A stretch of 37,600 bases of DNA, from positions 1-37,600 of the IMG/VR virus record IMGVR_UViG_3300048105_000260. One strand, written 5' to 3'. The first letter of the stretch is position 1; every line of letters begins with the position of its first letter. Shown in pieces: positions 1-9,031 of the stretch. The DNA is from a virus. Below the pieces are notes generated by a model. That model did no database searches and was not told the DNA's origin. It saw only the letters and a program-made list of their open reading frames with translations. A program made the translations under genes and the position numbers.

Positions 1-2197
1 CTTCTAACCTATCATATTCTGAAGAAATAACAGTATCAAAATCTTCATCAGGATCAGCATCCCTAAGTAACCCTACTAATTTAGAAAATCCACCAGCGCT
101 ATAAAAATCTCTAACATTAGGATTTGTACTAATATTTAAATAATCGCCAGTCGCGTTTTGTACATTATATTGATCGTATTCATAATTTAATTCACCCATT
201 TGGCTGTACATAGTACTGAAAAAATCATAATCAAAATCTCTCATAGGAAATATTGAAAATCTACCAAACGAAGGTTTATAATCAGAATATAATGCTACCT
301 GACCACTATTGGTAACATTTATTTGATTATCATTTAAAGTTATTATAACATACTCATCAACATCTTTATAACTTGTAACAGTTCCTGCATTATTTTTTAC
401 AGGGTTTTCTAAATAAGGAACCCAATCACCTATTTCGGCATATCCATTTTTTGACTGAATCCAATTACCTAAAACAAATCTATCTTGATCGCCATTAGCA
501 ACTCTTAATAAAGAAGAGTTTACATCATTACCACCAACAAAGTTTTTATTATCATCTACTATTGTAGTAAGTGGGTATGTTACAAGATTGTTTATTTGTA
601 AAGGATATTCAAAGTAGTTAATTTTAAAATTAAGTCTATTAAATCTACTTCCACCAAACCTAGATTGAACATACACAGTATCATCATTATAAGATGCAAC
701 AAAGAATCTTTTCTCTGGAGATATACCTTGGTTTATAGCATTAGTTAATGCTTTGGCAATTTCTTGAGGAGTTCCGTACGGATTAAAAAATTGCATTTTA
801 TTAGATCCGGGTGTTGGCGCCTCTAATGAAGTAGCAGCAACTTCCCCTACTAAATCTATACCATCATAAAATGTAATTTTTAAACCGTCTATTAATTCAT
901 TATCAATTTTAAAGTAGGAAGTAGCTTTACCTTTTCTTTCAATAATTTTTGCATCAGCAAAAGTATCAGGCTGCTTAAACCCAGTAAACTTAGATACATC
1001 AACAGTAGTGTCAAATAATCTAACTTGATTATCGCCCCACGTTGAACCTTTTTTAATTGTATGAAAATTATCTTCCTTATCTTTTACATAAAAGATTGAT
1101 TCGACTTCATCTACTCGTTTAGGTGTAGGAAGTCCTGTAACAGTTTCAGTTTTTGCAGGGTCAAAGAAAAGTAAAACACCTGCACTATTAGATATTTCAA
1201 ATGGTGTATTTAATTGCTCGGAAACTTCAGTCACTGATGTTATTTTAGGTAACTGCGTTTTTTCTGTATTTTTGTAAAAGCCTTCACCTGATATATCAAA
1301 TAAACCTTCCTCTACTTCATTAACATATAATCCAAAATATCTGTTCATTGAATAATCAGAAGCAGTTTCATCAGTAAACAGAAATTCCATATTAATTAAA
1401 TTAGCAACCAAAACATTATTTCTCTCAAACCCTTCAGTAAAAAAGAATTCATTTTGTATAATAGTAGCGTCTTGTGTAACTATTCCATCATATGAAAAAC
1501 TACCTGCTGAAGTAAACCCACCTTTAGCATAATTAATACCTGCCCATTGCATAGGCTCATCCTTTCTCCATGATATATTTAAAGGAGATGTCGGAAATGA
1601 CTCTTGTGATCTATAATTTCTAATATAAGATCCTAATAAACTATCTGTTGTTAAATCAAAAGTTTTTATAGCTGTACAATTCTCTAAGACGTTTTTTGTA
1701 AATGCTGAAGAAGTTTGAGCTAAATCTGAATTTGTATTCTGTAATGATTCTTGAATATTATTAACCGCAGCTGGATTATCTATTCTGAATATTACAAACT
1801 TTTCAGGAATCTGTTCGTTTAGCCATATAGGGGCTAACATTCCTAGATCTTGTGAATATGAATTAGATGAAACTGACCTAGTACCAGCAGAATAAAACAT
1901 TTCATACTGGTTTTGATACTGAGATAATACAGATATGTCTTGGTATTCTTGAAAGACTTCATATGCTAATTCCGCAGGAAACTTTCCACCTTGAAAGAAT
2001 TTCCAAACATCCCTATCATAAGTATCCTTACCACTTAATTTAAAGGCTTTAAATGTAGAAGATGATAATTCTGTATTTGCACTAAATGATTCTAGATATA
2101 AATTATCGCCGTCACTAACCAACTTAACATTACCAGTTAGTTTAGGATTAGTTCTAGCTATACTATAGGATGCTTTATCAAATAAATTTTCAGCCAT
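1..2197 (-). CDS. Large virion structural protein, C-terminus cut by window edge
   Basis: An open frame without stops runs from ATG at 2197 to the left edge, giving 732 residues; the C-terminus lies outside the window. The product begins MAENLFDKASYSIARTNPKL and is rich in Asn, Ser, Thr, Phe and Tyr, with no signal peptide or membrane helix, as expected for a virion appendage protein. It is the last visible gene of the tail operon, after several fibre-like genes, so a baseplate-peripheral or fibre role is inferred from position; I recognise no catalytic domain. The start is supported by the recurrent element AATAAATAA ending 16 bases upstream. It shares its first four residues (MAEN) and the ATGGCTGAAAA start context with the next gene upstream. 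Confidence 0.75.
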   Translation of the reverse strand, partial: MAENLFDKASYSIARTNPKLTGNVKLVSDGDNLYLESFSANTELSSSTFKAFKLSGKDTYDRDVWKFFQGGKFPAELAYEVFQEYQDISVLSQYQNQYEMFYSAGTRSVSSNSYSQDLGMLAPIWLNEQIPEKFVIFRIDNPAAVNNIQESLQNTNSDLAQTSSAFTKNVLENCTAIKTFDLTTDSLLGSYIRNYRSQESFPTSPLNISWRKDEPMQWAGINYAKGGFTSAGSFSYDGIVTQDATIIQNEFFFTEGFERNNVLVANLINMEFLFTDETASDYSMNRYFGLYVNEVEEGLFDISGEGFYKNTEKTQLPKITSVTEVSEQLNTPFEISNSAGVLLFFDPAKTETVTGLPTPKRVDEVESIFYVKDKEDNFHTIKKGSTWGDNQVRLFDTTVDVSKFTGFKQPDTFADAKIIERKGKATSYFKIDNELIDGLKITFYDGIDLVGEVAATSLEAPTPGSNKMQFFNPYGTPQEIAKALTNAINQGISPEKRFFVASYNDDTVYVQSRFGGSRFNRLNFKINYFEYPLQINNLVTYPLTTIVDDNKNFVGGNDVNSSLLRVANGDQDRFVLGNWIQSKNGYAEIGDWVPYLENPVKNNAGTVTSYKDVDEYVIITLNDNQINVTNSGQVALYSDYKPSFGRFSIFPMRDFDYDFFSTMYSQMGELNYEYDQYNVQNATGDYLNISTNPNVRDFYSAGGFSKLVGLLRDADPDEDFDTVISSEYDRLE

Positions 2198-2213
2198 TTA
2201 ATTTTCACTTTTT

Positions 2214-2222
2214 TTATTTATT
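2214..2222 (-). promoter_or_regulatory. Candidate late promoter element AATAAATAA
   Basis: AATAAATAA on the minus strand lies 16 bases before the ATG at 2197. The same spacing is found at four other starts in the window. It resembles the T4 late promoter core TATAAATA. Promoter function is inferred. Confidence 0.45.
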
Positions 2223-2250
2223 CACAAAACGGTTAGTGAAAATTAAACTC

Positions 2251-5200
2251 TTATTGGACATTCCCATTAAAATTACCACCACCATCAAACATATCACCAG
2301 TAAATAAACCTTTATTGAAGCCACTGAAGGAACCTCCGCCACGACCTCCTCTTCTTACAGGCTGATTGACTCTAGTCTGTGTAACTGATGGGCTTAATTT
2401 TGTTAATACTTTTTCTAAATCATTTAACCCTTTAGTTACTGTTTTTGTTGGGAATACATTTATGTTTAATTTATTTGATCTATATTTTGCAAATACCTCA
2501 ATGTCATACTGATACGGGTCTTGATTATTTGGATATACATCAAATCCTATTTTCTTTGCGTAGGTTAAGTTTGTAGTAGATCCGGTAGAATCACCGCCAA
2601 TATTACCAAGACCACCGTCAGCTCCGGAACCCGTTCCAAAATAATCAGTCATCCTATATTGGAAAACCATAGGTATGTTTATTGAATTAGATTGTCCAAA
2701 TTTTATTGATTTACTTGATTGAGCAGAATCTCCACCTGTTTGTAAATTTTCATGATCATCAGCTGATATAAAAAGATAAGATCCACAGCTTTGTTTTCCT
2801 AATGTATATTGATCAAAGTTTTCAAACGAAGATTTAATATTTCTACTATACCCAGCACCGCTATTAACTAGATTAGGATCACCTGCTTGGCCTAATGTTG
2901 GAATCGCAGTAATAGATGGACTGCCTTCTAAAAACTGAGTATTAGGCCAAATCACACCACTAAAATCTGCTGAGTTAGATAGCGCTGTTAAATCAATAGT
3001 ATTTTCATTTAAATAAATTGCTTGTGATTTACCTAATAACGCATCGGATGTTAAATTTATAAATCTTGATTGTCTAAACATAACATTCGCGGTTCCATTA
3101 CCACCCGAAGAAATAGATGTACAAGCGATTCCTGGTCCTGCTGGGATTGTAGCTGGCAATACAGTATTACTTGTGTCACCAGTTAAAGTCTCATAAGCTT
3201 TTTTATATGCTACATAACTCTGTACCCATGGGTGAGTTATTTGTACTTCTAATATATCATCACCAGGACCTACTGGGTAAGTACTAGCGGAATAAGGAGT
3301 TCCATCATCATTAAAACCACCACCCCAAATAAACTCTCCAGCTACAGTTGAACCAGTTGAGTTATTTCTACCGAAGAAGTTTTCGGCAGTATCCAAGTTA
3401 AATGTAAAAAAGGAATCATTTGGTCTTCTATAACTGTAAAAGTCCTCTTCAGATGAAACGTCACTAAATCTACTATTTATAAATTGGTTTTTGTTTTGTG
3501 TTGATTGAAATGGTGCTAACGAAGTAGTTTGACCATATCTTGTTGCACCTTTTACATCAGGGTTAGATAATACGATAGGGGTAAGATCGTATTTTCTTAT
3601 TGTATTATAATCCGAATCATCAGTTTTAAATGTTGGCTGATTATTACTTTGATTTGCCTGGCTATTATCTAACCATGAATATGTAGCAGGTAATATAGTA
3701 GTACCGCCTGTGATAGAACTAATATTACCAGCATAATTAGGATTTTCTGATTGCTTAACCATTCGGCTTCTGTTACCAGATATCCTGGAAATTAATCTTA
3801 ATGTAGTCTGTTCATTATTTGCTAAATTAATAAAGAAGGTCTTAGATATAATAGCACCTCTTGGATCATCGAGATTTTGTACTTCCTGTGCATAGAATCC
3901 AGCGAATACTTTTGTTACTGAATTTCGTTTTAGATTTTGTACATTACCTTGATCATCAATTAATGTAACCACTAAATTACCTTGTGCATCCGCGAGTAAT
4001 TCTTGGAATAAATCTAACTGAGCTTGCATCTGCTGTAGCTTAGTAAATAAATCGATAGGTGTTTGGTTCTCTGATAAAAATCCTGAAGCAATTACTGGAC
4101 TAGAATGAGCAAAATAATTTTCATTAGCAACAAAGGAAGTACTTAAATGTTCCTGTATTCCCATTTCATTTAGATCTTGCTCTAATGATACTTTAGCTAA
4201 ATCTTGTTGATTTTGATTTATGATAGCCTCTGTTGCATTATCAGAACTAAGATCAGTAGGAAATGAAAGAATAACAGAATTAGACCAGTCACTTTCTAGC
4301 GGGTTTGATGGCCATCCTGCTTCAGATATAGATTTAACCTGAACTTCAACCTTTTCACCTTTTCTGATAGGAATATCTAATTGATTAATATTAACAGCAT
4401 CTGCATTATCATTGCTAATCTCAACCCACTGATATACTCCAGTTAAAGAACTTTTAGCTCTAGGTCTTAATGTACTTTCTACAATGTTATAATTTGAAAA
4501 TGCACCTTGTGTATCACCTGACCCATCCTTAAAAGTAAATTGGTCTACAGGGTTAGCTGCACCGTCATTTGATAAATATCGGTATCTAGTTTTAAACTTA
4601 ACAATTGATTGTAATCCAGTGGCAGGAGTTGATTTTTCTTCTGGCATTGCCCAAAAACCTCGAGCTCTATATTTAGGAGTAATACTGGACACTGAGTTAT
4701 CTTTAGCCTTAGCATCTATTTCCTTAACGACTGAAGAATATAATTCAGCCTGAGATGACCTCTCTGTAATTAACCCTTGTAATGCATTTTTATCAGCATC
4801 TCGCTCTACTTCTGTTTTGTAATTAGTAGTCTGTATTTTAGTTCTACTCTGAGATATAGCACCATCCAATTCTTTTAATGTAGCTTCTATTGTATTTTTC
4901 TGATTATTAAGATCAGTAAGTTCAACTATTGAAGATGACTCACTTACTTGACCATTAATTAATTTAACTGAAAAGTCACTATCATTTAAAACAGGTGCAT
5001 TAGGTTTAACGCCTTCTCTTGTTGTTGGTATTTTATCATCAGCAAAAGAAAGAAGCATTGAACCAAAATCTATTGCGCTTTGTTGGTAATATTCTGAAAG
5101 AGTTTGTTCAACACCATTAGCATTAATCGTAGTCAATGTATTGGTATAATATCCACTACCTGGGGACCAATTAACAGCAGGTATTTTGGAGTTAGGGTCA

Positions 5201-6204
5201 ATAGGCTTTACAAAGGTAATACACCTTTCATTAAATCCAACCGTAACATCAACTTGAACATTATCTTCTAATGCAGATGCAATCTTTAATACATCCGCCC
5301 CAATCCTAACAGGATCAGAACCTTCAACTAATTCTATTATAACTGTATTTGTACTAGAATCAACATTTGTTACTTTATATCTGGTACTTATTGGATTAGA
5401 CATAACCTCTAAACTATCACCTACTGAAAGTTGAACAGTGTCATCAAAATCAGCCTCTGTATCGGTATAAAAAATCTTGTTTAGTTTATATTGTTTCCTT
5501 TGTGTCGTCACGGTAGCACCGTTTACTACATCAGTAGAAGTAACGTCCGATATTCTTAGTACACTAAAGGTTCCAGTATATCTTTTAACCCTTGGTGGCA
5601 AATCTACAACATCTTCATCTAGTACGTATGAAACATTTCTCTCAACAATTTGCTGTAAGAAATCATCATAATTTATATCAGCTCTACCATTATAAGTATT
5701 ATTAAAAAAGTTAATCTTACTCTGTGTATTGGTATTTAGTATGTATCTTTGGATTATTGCTCTTTCAGTATCTATAGGTACTTGGCCTGTTAAATCAAAT
5801 GATACATAAAGAAGAGGATTAATTAATTCTTCAAAAAACCAATTAGGCTTAATATTAAAATTTTCAATTGAATTGATTGAAGTTAAATCTTGTGCCTCTG
5901 TTGGTAATTTAGCTAATACTAACTTTCTAAAAGTACCGTCGGATAATCTTATTGAACTATTTTGGCCACCAACATTTGTAATAGTATCAATATTATTCTG
6001 TAATCTATCTACTGAATTCTTAAGGAATCCAAAACTAGGAATAGTTACTCTTGAATTGGTTCCATCATTATTTTGTATATTAATAGTTACCGACTCATTA
6101 CTTGAAGTTATGGCCTGATTAACCTTCTCAAAACTTTCTAAAGAATTATTAAAAAGTCTAAGAAGCTCTGGTAGCATTGTTGATATTGAATTGTTTTCAG
6201 CCAT
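2251..6204 (-). CDS. Large tail/appendage structural protein with FN3-like segment and Gly-rich C-terminus
   Basis: The gene encodes 1317 residues. The N-terminal part (about 1-400) is beta-rich and of unknown fold. A predicted coiled coil spans about 425-500, followed by a fibronectin-III/Ig-like segment (about 530-650) whose last strands read VEVQVKSISEAGWPSNPLES. A second helical stretch (about 655-745) precedes a long beta-rich region. The C-terminus is a flexible Gly/Phe/Asn-rich tail with PVRRGGRGGGSFSGF. This layout fits an elongated virion appendage between baseplate and fibres; the exact role is not recognised. It sits in a run of four fibre-type genes downstream of the wedge genes. 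FN3-like modules on phage particles are often linked to carbohydrate binding. Confidence 0.8.
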   Translation of the reverse strand: MAENNSISTMLPELLRLFNNSLESFEKVNQAITSSNESVTINIQNNDGTNSRVTIPSFGFLKNSVDRLQNNIDTITNVGGQNSSIRLSDGTFRKLVLAKLPTEAQDLTSINSIENFNIKPNWFFEELINPLLYVSFDLTGQVPIDTERAIIQRYILNTNTQSKINFFNNTYNGRADINYDDFLQQIVERNVSYVLDEDVVDLPPRVKRYTGTFSVLRISDVTSTDVVNGATVTTQRKQYKLNKIFYTDTEADFDDTVQLSVGDSLEVMSNPISTRYKVTNVDSSTNTVIIELVEGSDPVRIGADVLKIASALEDNVQVDVTVGFNERCITFVKPIDPNSKIPAVNWSPGSGYYTNTLTTINANGVEQTLSEYYQQSAIDFGSMLLSFADDKIPTTREGVKPNAPVLNDSDFSVKLINGQVSESSSIVELTDLNNQKNTIEATLKELDGAISQSRTKIQTTNYKTEVERDADKNALQGLITERSSQAELYSSVVKEIDAKAKDNSVSSITPKYRARGFWAMPEEKSTPATGLQSIVKFKTRYRYLSNDGAANPVDQFTFKDGSGDTQGAFSNYNIVESTLRPRAKSSLTGVYQWVEISNDNADAVNINQLDIPIRKGEKVEVQVKSISEAGWPSNPLESDWSNSVILSFPTDLSSDNATEAIINQNQQDLAKVSLEQDLNEMGIQEHLSTSFVANENYFAHSSPVIASGFLSENQTPIDLFTKLQQMQAQLDLFQELLADAQGNLVVTLIDDQGNVQNLKRNSVTKVFAGFYAQEVQNLDDPRGAIISKTFFINLANNEQTTLRLISRISGNRSRMVKQSENPNYAGNISSITGGTTILPATYSWLDNSQANQSNNQPTFKTDDSDYNTIRKYDLTPIVLSNPDVKGATRYGQTTSLAPFQSTQNKNQFINSRFSDVSSEEDFYSYRRPNDSFFTFNLDTAENFFGRNNSTGSTVAGEFIWGGGFNDDGTPYSASTYPVGPGDDILEVQITHPWVQSYVAYKKAYETLTGDTSNTVLPATIPAGPGIACTSISSGGNGTANVMFRQSRFINLTSDALLGKSQAIYLNENTIDLTALSNSADFSGVIWPNTQFLEGSPSITAIPTLGQAGDPNLVNSGAGYSRNIKSSFENFDQYTLGKQSCGSYLFISADDHENLQTGGDSAQSSKSIKFGQSNSINIPMVFQYRMTDYFGTGSGADGGLGNIGGDSTGSTTNLTYAKKIGFDVYPNNQDPYQYDIEVFAKYRSNKLNINVFPTKTVTKGLNDLEKVLTKLSPSVTQTRVNQPVRRGGRGGGSFSGFNKGLFTGDMFDGGGNFNGNVQ

Positions 6205-6225
6205 TTATTTTTCTTCTTTCTTTTA

Positions 6226-6234
6226 TTATTTATT
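6226..6234 (-). promoter_or_regulatory. Candidate late promoter element AATAAATAA
   Basis: AATAAATAA on the minus strand ends 21 bases before the ATG at 6204 and overlaps the end of the upstream gene. Same element as at 2214, with wider spacing. Confidence 0.35.
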
Positions 6235-8347
6235 TAATGATATCAAATACGAAATTTAGAATACCTTGCTCTGTACATATAAATTCTATTATAGGCCTTT
6301 TAGAAATTTCTGAATTTGGAATAACTCCTACTGAAACTCCAAATGAACCATTATTAAGCCTACTTGGTGCATCAGTCCATACTCTTATATTTCGTGAACC
6401 TATATCCAAATTGTTATTAAAAGCTAACCTAAAAGTTTGACCAGTTTTCCACTGTATCATAGTGTCATCTATATAAATATTTAAATCCCCGCCTGCTTCA
6501 TTAACAGTATCTAACCTCATCATGTTAGTATAGTTAACTAATTCAGTAAATACTTGTGGAACCGCTACATTTAAATTTAATGGATTTAAAGCATCTATAA
6601 CTATTTCACTAGAATCAAACGGTATTACAAATGAATACTCTTGTGTAGCTAATGATAATGTTATTAGATTAGGAGTATTAGTATCAACAGTTATACCAGG
6701 ACCTTGTCTTACAACATCTGTATTATACTGTAATGATACTGGTACATTGCCATTTGCTAATCCTTGTATCTCGTCAGAGTTTTTAGCAATAAGATCAAGT
6801 AATACTGTGTCATTGGCAAAAGCTAAGTTTGCATTATCTAATTGATCTTGGACACTTGTGATTTGTGCTTGTAAAGAAGTTAGATCAGCTACATTAGTTA
6901 TTTGATTTTCTAATGCTTGAACCTTTTGATCTAATGTAGATATTTCTAATTGCTGGGTTTGGAATATTTTTGCTGATTCTTGTAACTGTGCAGTCGCTTC
7001 ACTGAAGAGCTGCATTGAAAATGTATTATAGTCATTAACAATTGTGTCGATGCCGGCCGTTCCTGGCGAAGCATCAAATCGTAAATTGATTTTAAATCCA
7101 TAACTATTTCCATTTTGCCCTGTAACTTTATTAGGTTTATATTTAGGGTATCTTTGAATATAACCACCATCTGTTGTTGGTGTAATATTATCTACTAATA
7201 AAATACCATAAAGGTTAGTAACAGTATTTGCAGTGTTACTAGTATCTACCATATCATAATAAACTAACACGGCGTTAAATTCAAATGTACTTGCTAAATC
7301 AGTTCCATTAAATTGTGCTATTGTAGCAATACTAGGATCAGTTATTATCTGTTCATAATCATTAGGAGTAAAGTCAACTGAAATACCATCTAATTGGTTT
7401 CTAACATATGCAGATCCTTCAAAGCCAGGAGGGTTTCCATAATCAGCCTTATACTTTCTTATGTTTATATTGGCACTATTTGTAAATGTATTCGGTTCAG
7501 TAAAATATGATTGTGTTAATGTTGGTGGATCAGGTTGATTCATCCAATTTGCATTAGGGTCGGTATAACCTCCATTCGCAGGATCTCCTAATAGGGCATC
7601 ATCATAATCATAAAAAGCATTAATACTTAATCCTTGTGGTTGTACTGTACTTGGTCCACGACCTAATATAAATTCATCTTTACCAGTTATCTTTAAGCTA
7701 GGTTGGTAATTAGCATCAGAAATAGAATCAAATAAAATAGTTGGTGTTCCACCAACTTCAGTAGGTACATTAATATAAAGTTCCGTATAAGCTTCACCTG
7801 CTTTATCAACATTATTAACAATATCAATATCACCTACGTATTTTACAACTCTTCTGTATTGATAATCACCGGTCGTTTGTTCATCTTCTTCTACGAAAAT
7901 AGGTCGAGCTATACCAGGATTTTTTTCTAAATTAGTTGCAGGTCTAAATCTGATTGCACCAGTCTCTTTCATCCATTTAAAGAATACTCTCTCGGCAACA
8001 GATCTTTGCGTTGTGTTGTCATATGAAGCATCACTAATAATTAACTCTTCCAAATTCAGCGCGTAATTCTGAAGACTTTCAGTAAAGTTAACATTAGGGT
8101 CAGCTTTTAAACCACCACTTGAGATCATACCATCAATAGTATCAAACTGCATGTAGTTTTCATAGCTATCAAAACTTACTGGATTAAGTCTATCAAAATC
8201 CGGTATATTTAAAAGCACAAACTTAGAAAAGACCAACTTAAGCTCATCATTGTTAAGGGTCTTTGAGAGATCTCGTGCAGATGAAGAGAAGGTATAAAAT
8301 GTACCTCCATCCGCCTGCGGCGTTTTAATTAAAGGCGTCGTTGCCAT
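6230..8347 (-). CDS. Virion structural protein with central coiled coil, fibre-like
   Basis: The gene encodes 705 residues. Residues 1-440 are mixed and Asn/Asp/Thr-rich, with the stretch KYKPNKVTGQNGNSYGFKIN near 402-421. Residues about 450-530 form a heptad-like coiled coil (LDQKVQALENQITNV and following). About 170 C-terminal residues are beta-rich and could be a trimeric head domain. The pattern of N-terminal attachment domain, coiled-coil shaft and C-terminal beta domain is common in phage fibres and neck or baseplate appendages; this assignment is inferred from architecture and neighbours. The ATG at 8347 has an A-rich leader without a Shine-Dalgarno sequence. No enzymatic motif was seen. 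Confidence 0.75.
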   Translation of the reverse strand: MATTPLIKTPQADGGTFYTFSSSARDLSKTLNNDELKLVFSKFVLLNIPDFDRLNPVSFDSYENYMQFDTIDGMISSGGLKADPNVNFTESLQNYALNLEELIISDASYDNTTQRSVAERVFFKWMKETGAIRFRPATNLEKNPGIARPIFVEEDEQTTGDYQYRRVVKYVGDIDIVNNVDKAGEAYTELYINVPTEVGGTPTILFDSISDANYQPSLKITGKDEFILGRGPSTVQPQGLSINAFYDYDDALLGDPANGGYTDPNANWMNQPDPPTLTQSYFTEPNTFTNSANINIRKYKADYGNPPGFEGSAYVRNQLDGISVDFTPNDYEQIITDPSIATIAQFNGTDLASTFEFNAVLVYYDMVDTSNTANTVTNLYGILLVDNITPTTDGGYIQRYPKYKPNKVTGQNGNSYGFKINLRFDASPGTAGIDTIVNDYNTFSMQLFSEATAQLQESAKIFQTQQLEISTLDQKVQALENQITNVADLTSLQAQITSVQDQLDNANLAFANDTVLLDLIAKNSDEIQGLANGNVPVSLQYNTDVVRQGPGITVDTNTPNLITLSLATQEYSFVIPFDSSEIVIDALNPLNLNVAVPQVFTELVNYTNMMRLDTVNEAGGDLNIYIDDTMIQWKTGQTFRLAFNNNLDIGSRNIRVWTDAPSRLNNGSFGVSVGVIPNSEISKRPIIEFICTEQGILNFVFDIIK

Positions 8348-8365
8348 GTATCGTTTTTCTTTTTA

Positions 8366-9022
8366 TTAACTAATTGTATATCCAGTTCCACCTACTAAGA
8401 ACCAAACACCATTTCCTGTTCCATCATCAACACATAATAAGTGAGCAGTTTCACCTAAGGCATCTAACTCAATCTTAGTATTACTAGGAGCTATGCCAGG
8501 TAATACTAATGGGGTAGATGCACCTTGGATATTAACTACACCAGTTTGTGCTTCAGAGTATACAAAAAATATTTCTTGACCAATTGCACCATCATTTAAT
8601 TGAATAGTTATTGGTACTGCAGTACTATTGCCAACTCTCTCCACTGTATATGGTGGTATTGCTGTACTCGTACCAACAGTAATTACACCAGGAGAACCTG
8701 TTGCAAAACCATCATTTAATGTTTGTGGGTCTACATCATTTCTAAATAATCCGCCACCGTTAAGATTAAGATTACCTGTCATACTAACATTAGTTAATAC
8801 ATCAAATGTAGAAGCATTAATGTCTAACAGGACAGTACTTAACCCTACTCTTAATGCTTCTGTTTGTACATTTTGTAGATTGTTAAGTGTTCCTGCTGTG
8901 GGGTTAAAATAAACCTCCATTGCATTAATTTCACTTGTCAAGATATTGAAGTTATCATTCAATACCAGTCTGGATCCGGATAACGAATCTGTTCCAAGAA
9001 TTTCTGTTACGCTAATTGCCAT
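8366..9022 (-). CDS. Small fibre-like virion protein
   Basis: The gene encodes 218 residues and begins MAISVTEILGTDSLSGSRLV. The N-terminal 60 residues include a likely short helix (LNDNFNILTSEINAMEVYF). A repetitive beta region follows (LTNVSMTGNLNLNGGGLF), then a C-terminal beta domain ending in GVWFLVGGTGYTIS. N-terminal helix plus beta-strand repeats is typical of short fibres or fibre-associated virion proteins. It lies between the gp7-position gene and the 705-residue protein, 18 bases upstream of the latter, and is probably cotranscribed. The start has an A-rich leader. I do not recognise a named family. Confidence 0.7.
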   Translation of the reverse strand: MAISVTEILGTDSLSGSRLVLNDNFNILTSEINAMEVYFNPTAGTLNNLQNVQTEALRVGLSTVLLDINASTFDVLTNVSMTGNLNLNGGGLFRNDVDPQTLNDGFATGSPGVITVGTSTAIPPYTVERVGNSTAVPITIQLNDGAIGQEIFFVYSEAQTGVVNIQGASTPLVLPGIAPSNTKIELDALGETAHLLCVDDGTGNGVWFLVGGTGYTIS

Positions 9023-9031
9023 TTCTTTTCT

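Noticed and set aside
5477-5671. Plus-strand open frames within the large structural genes (such as this one and 5873-6118, 27483-27812)
   Set aside because: They lie opposite long minus-strand coding genes, have no promoter-like element and show no family features.
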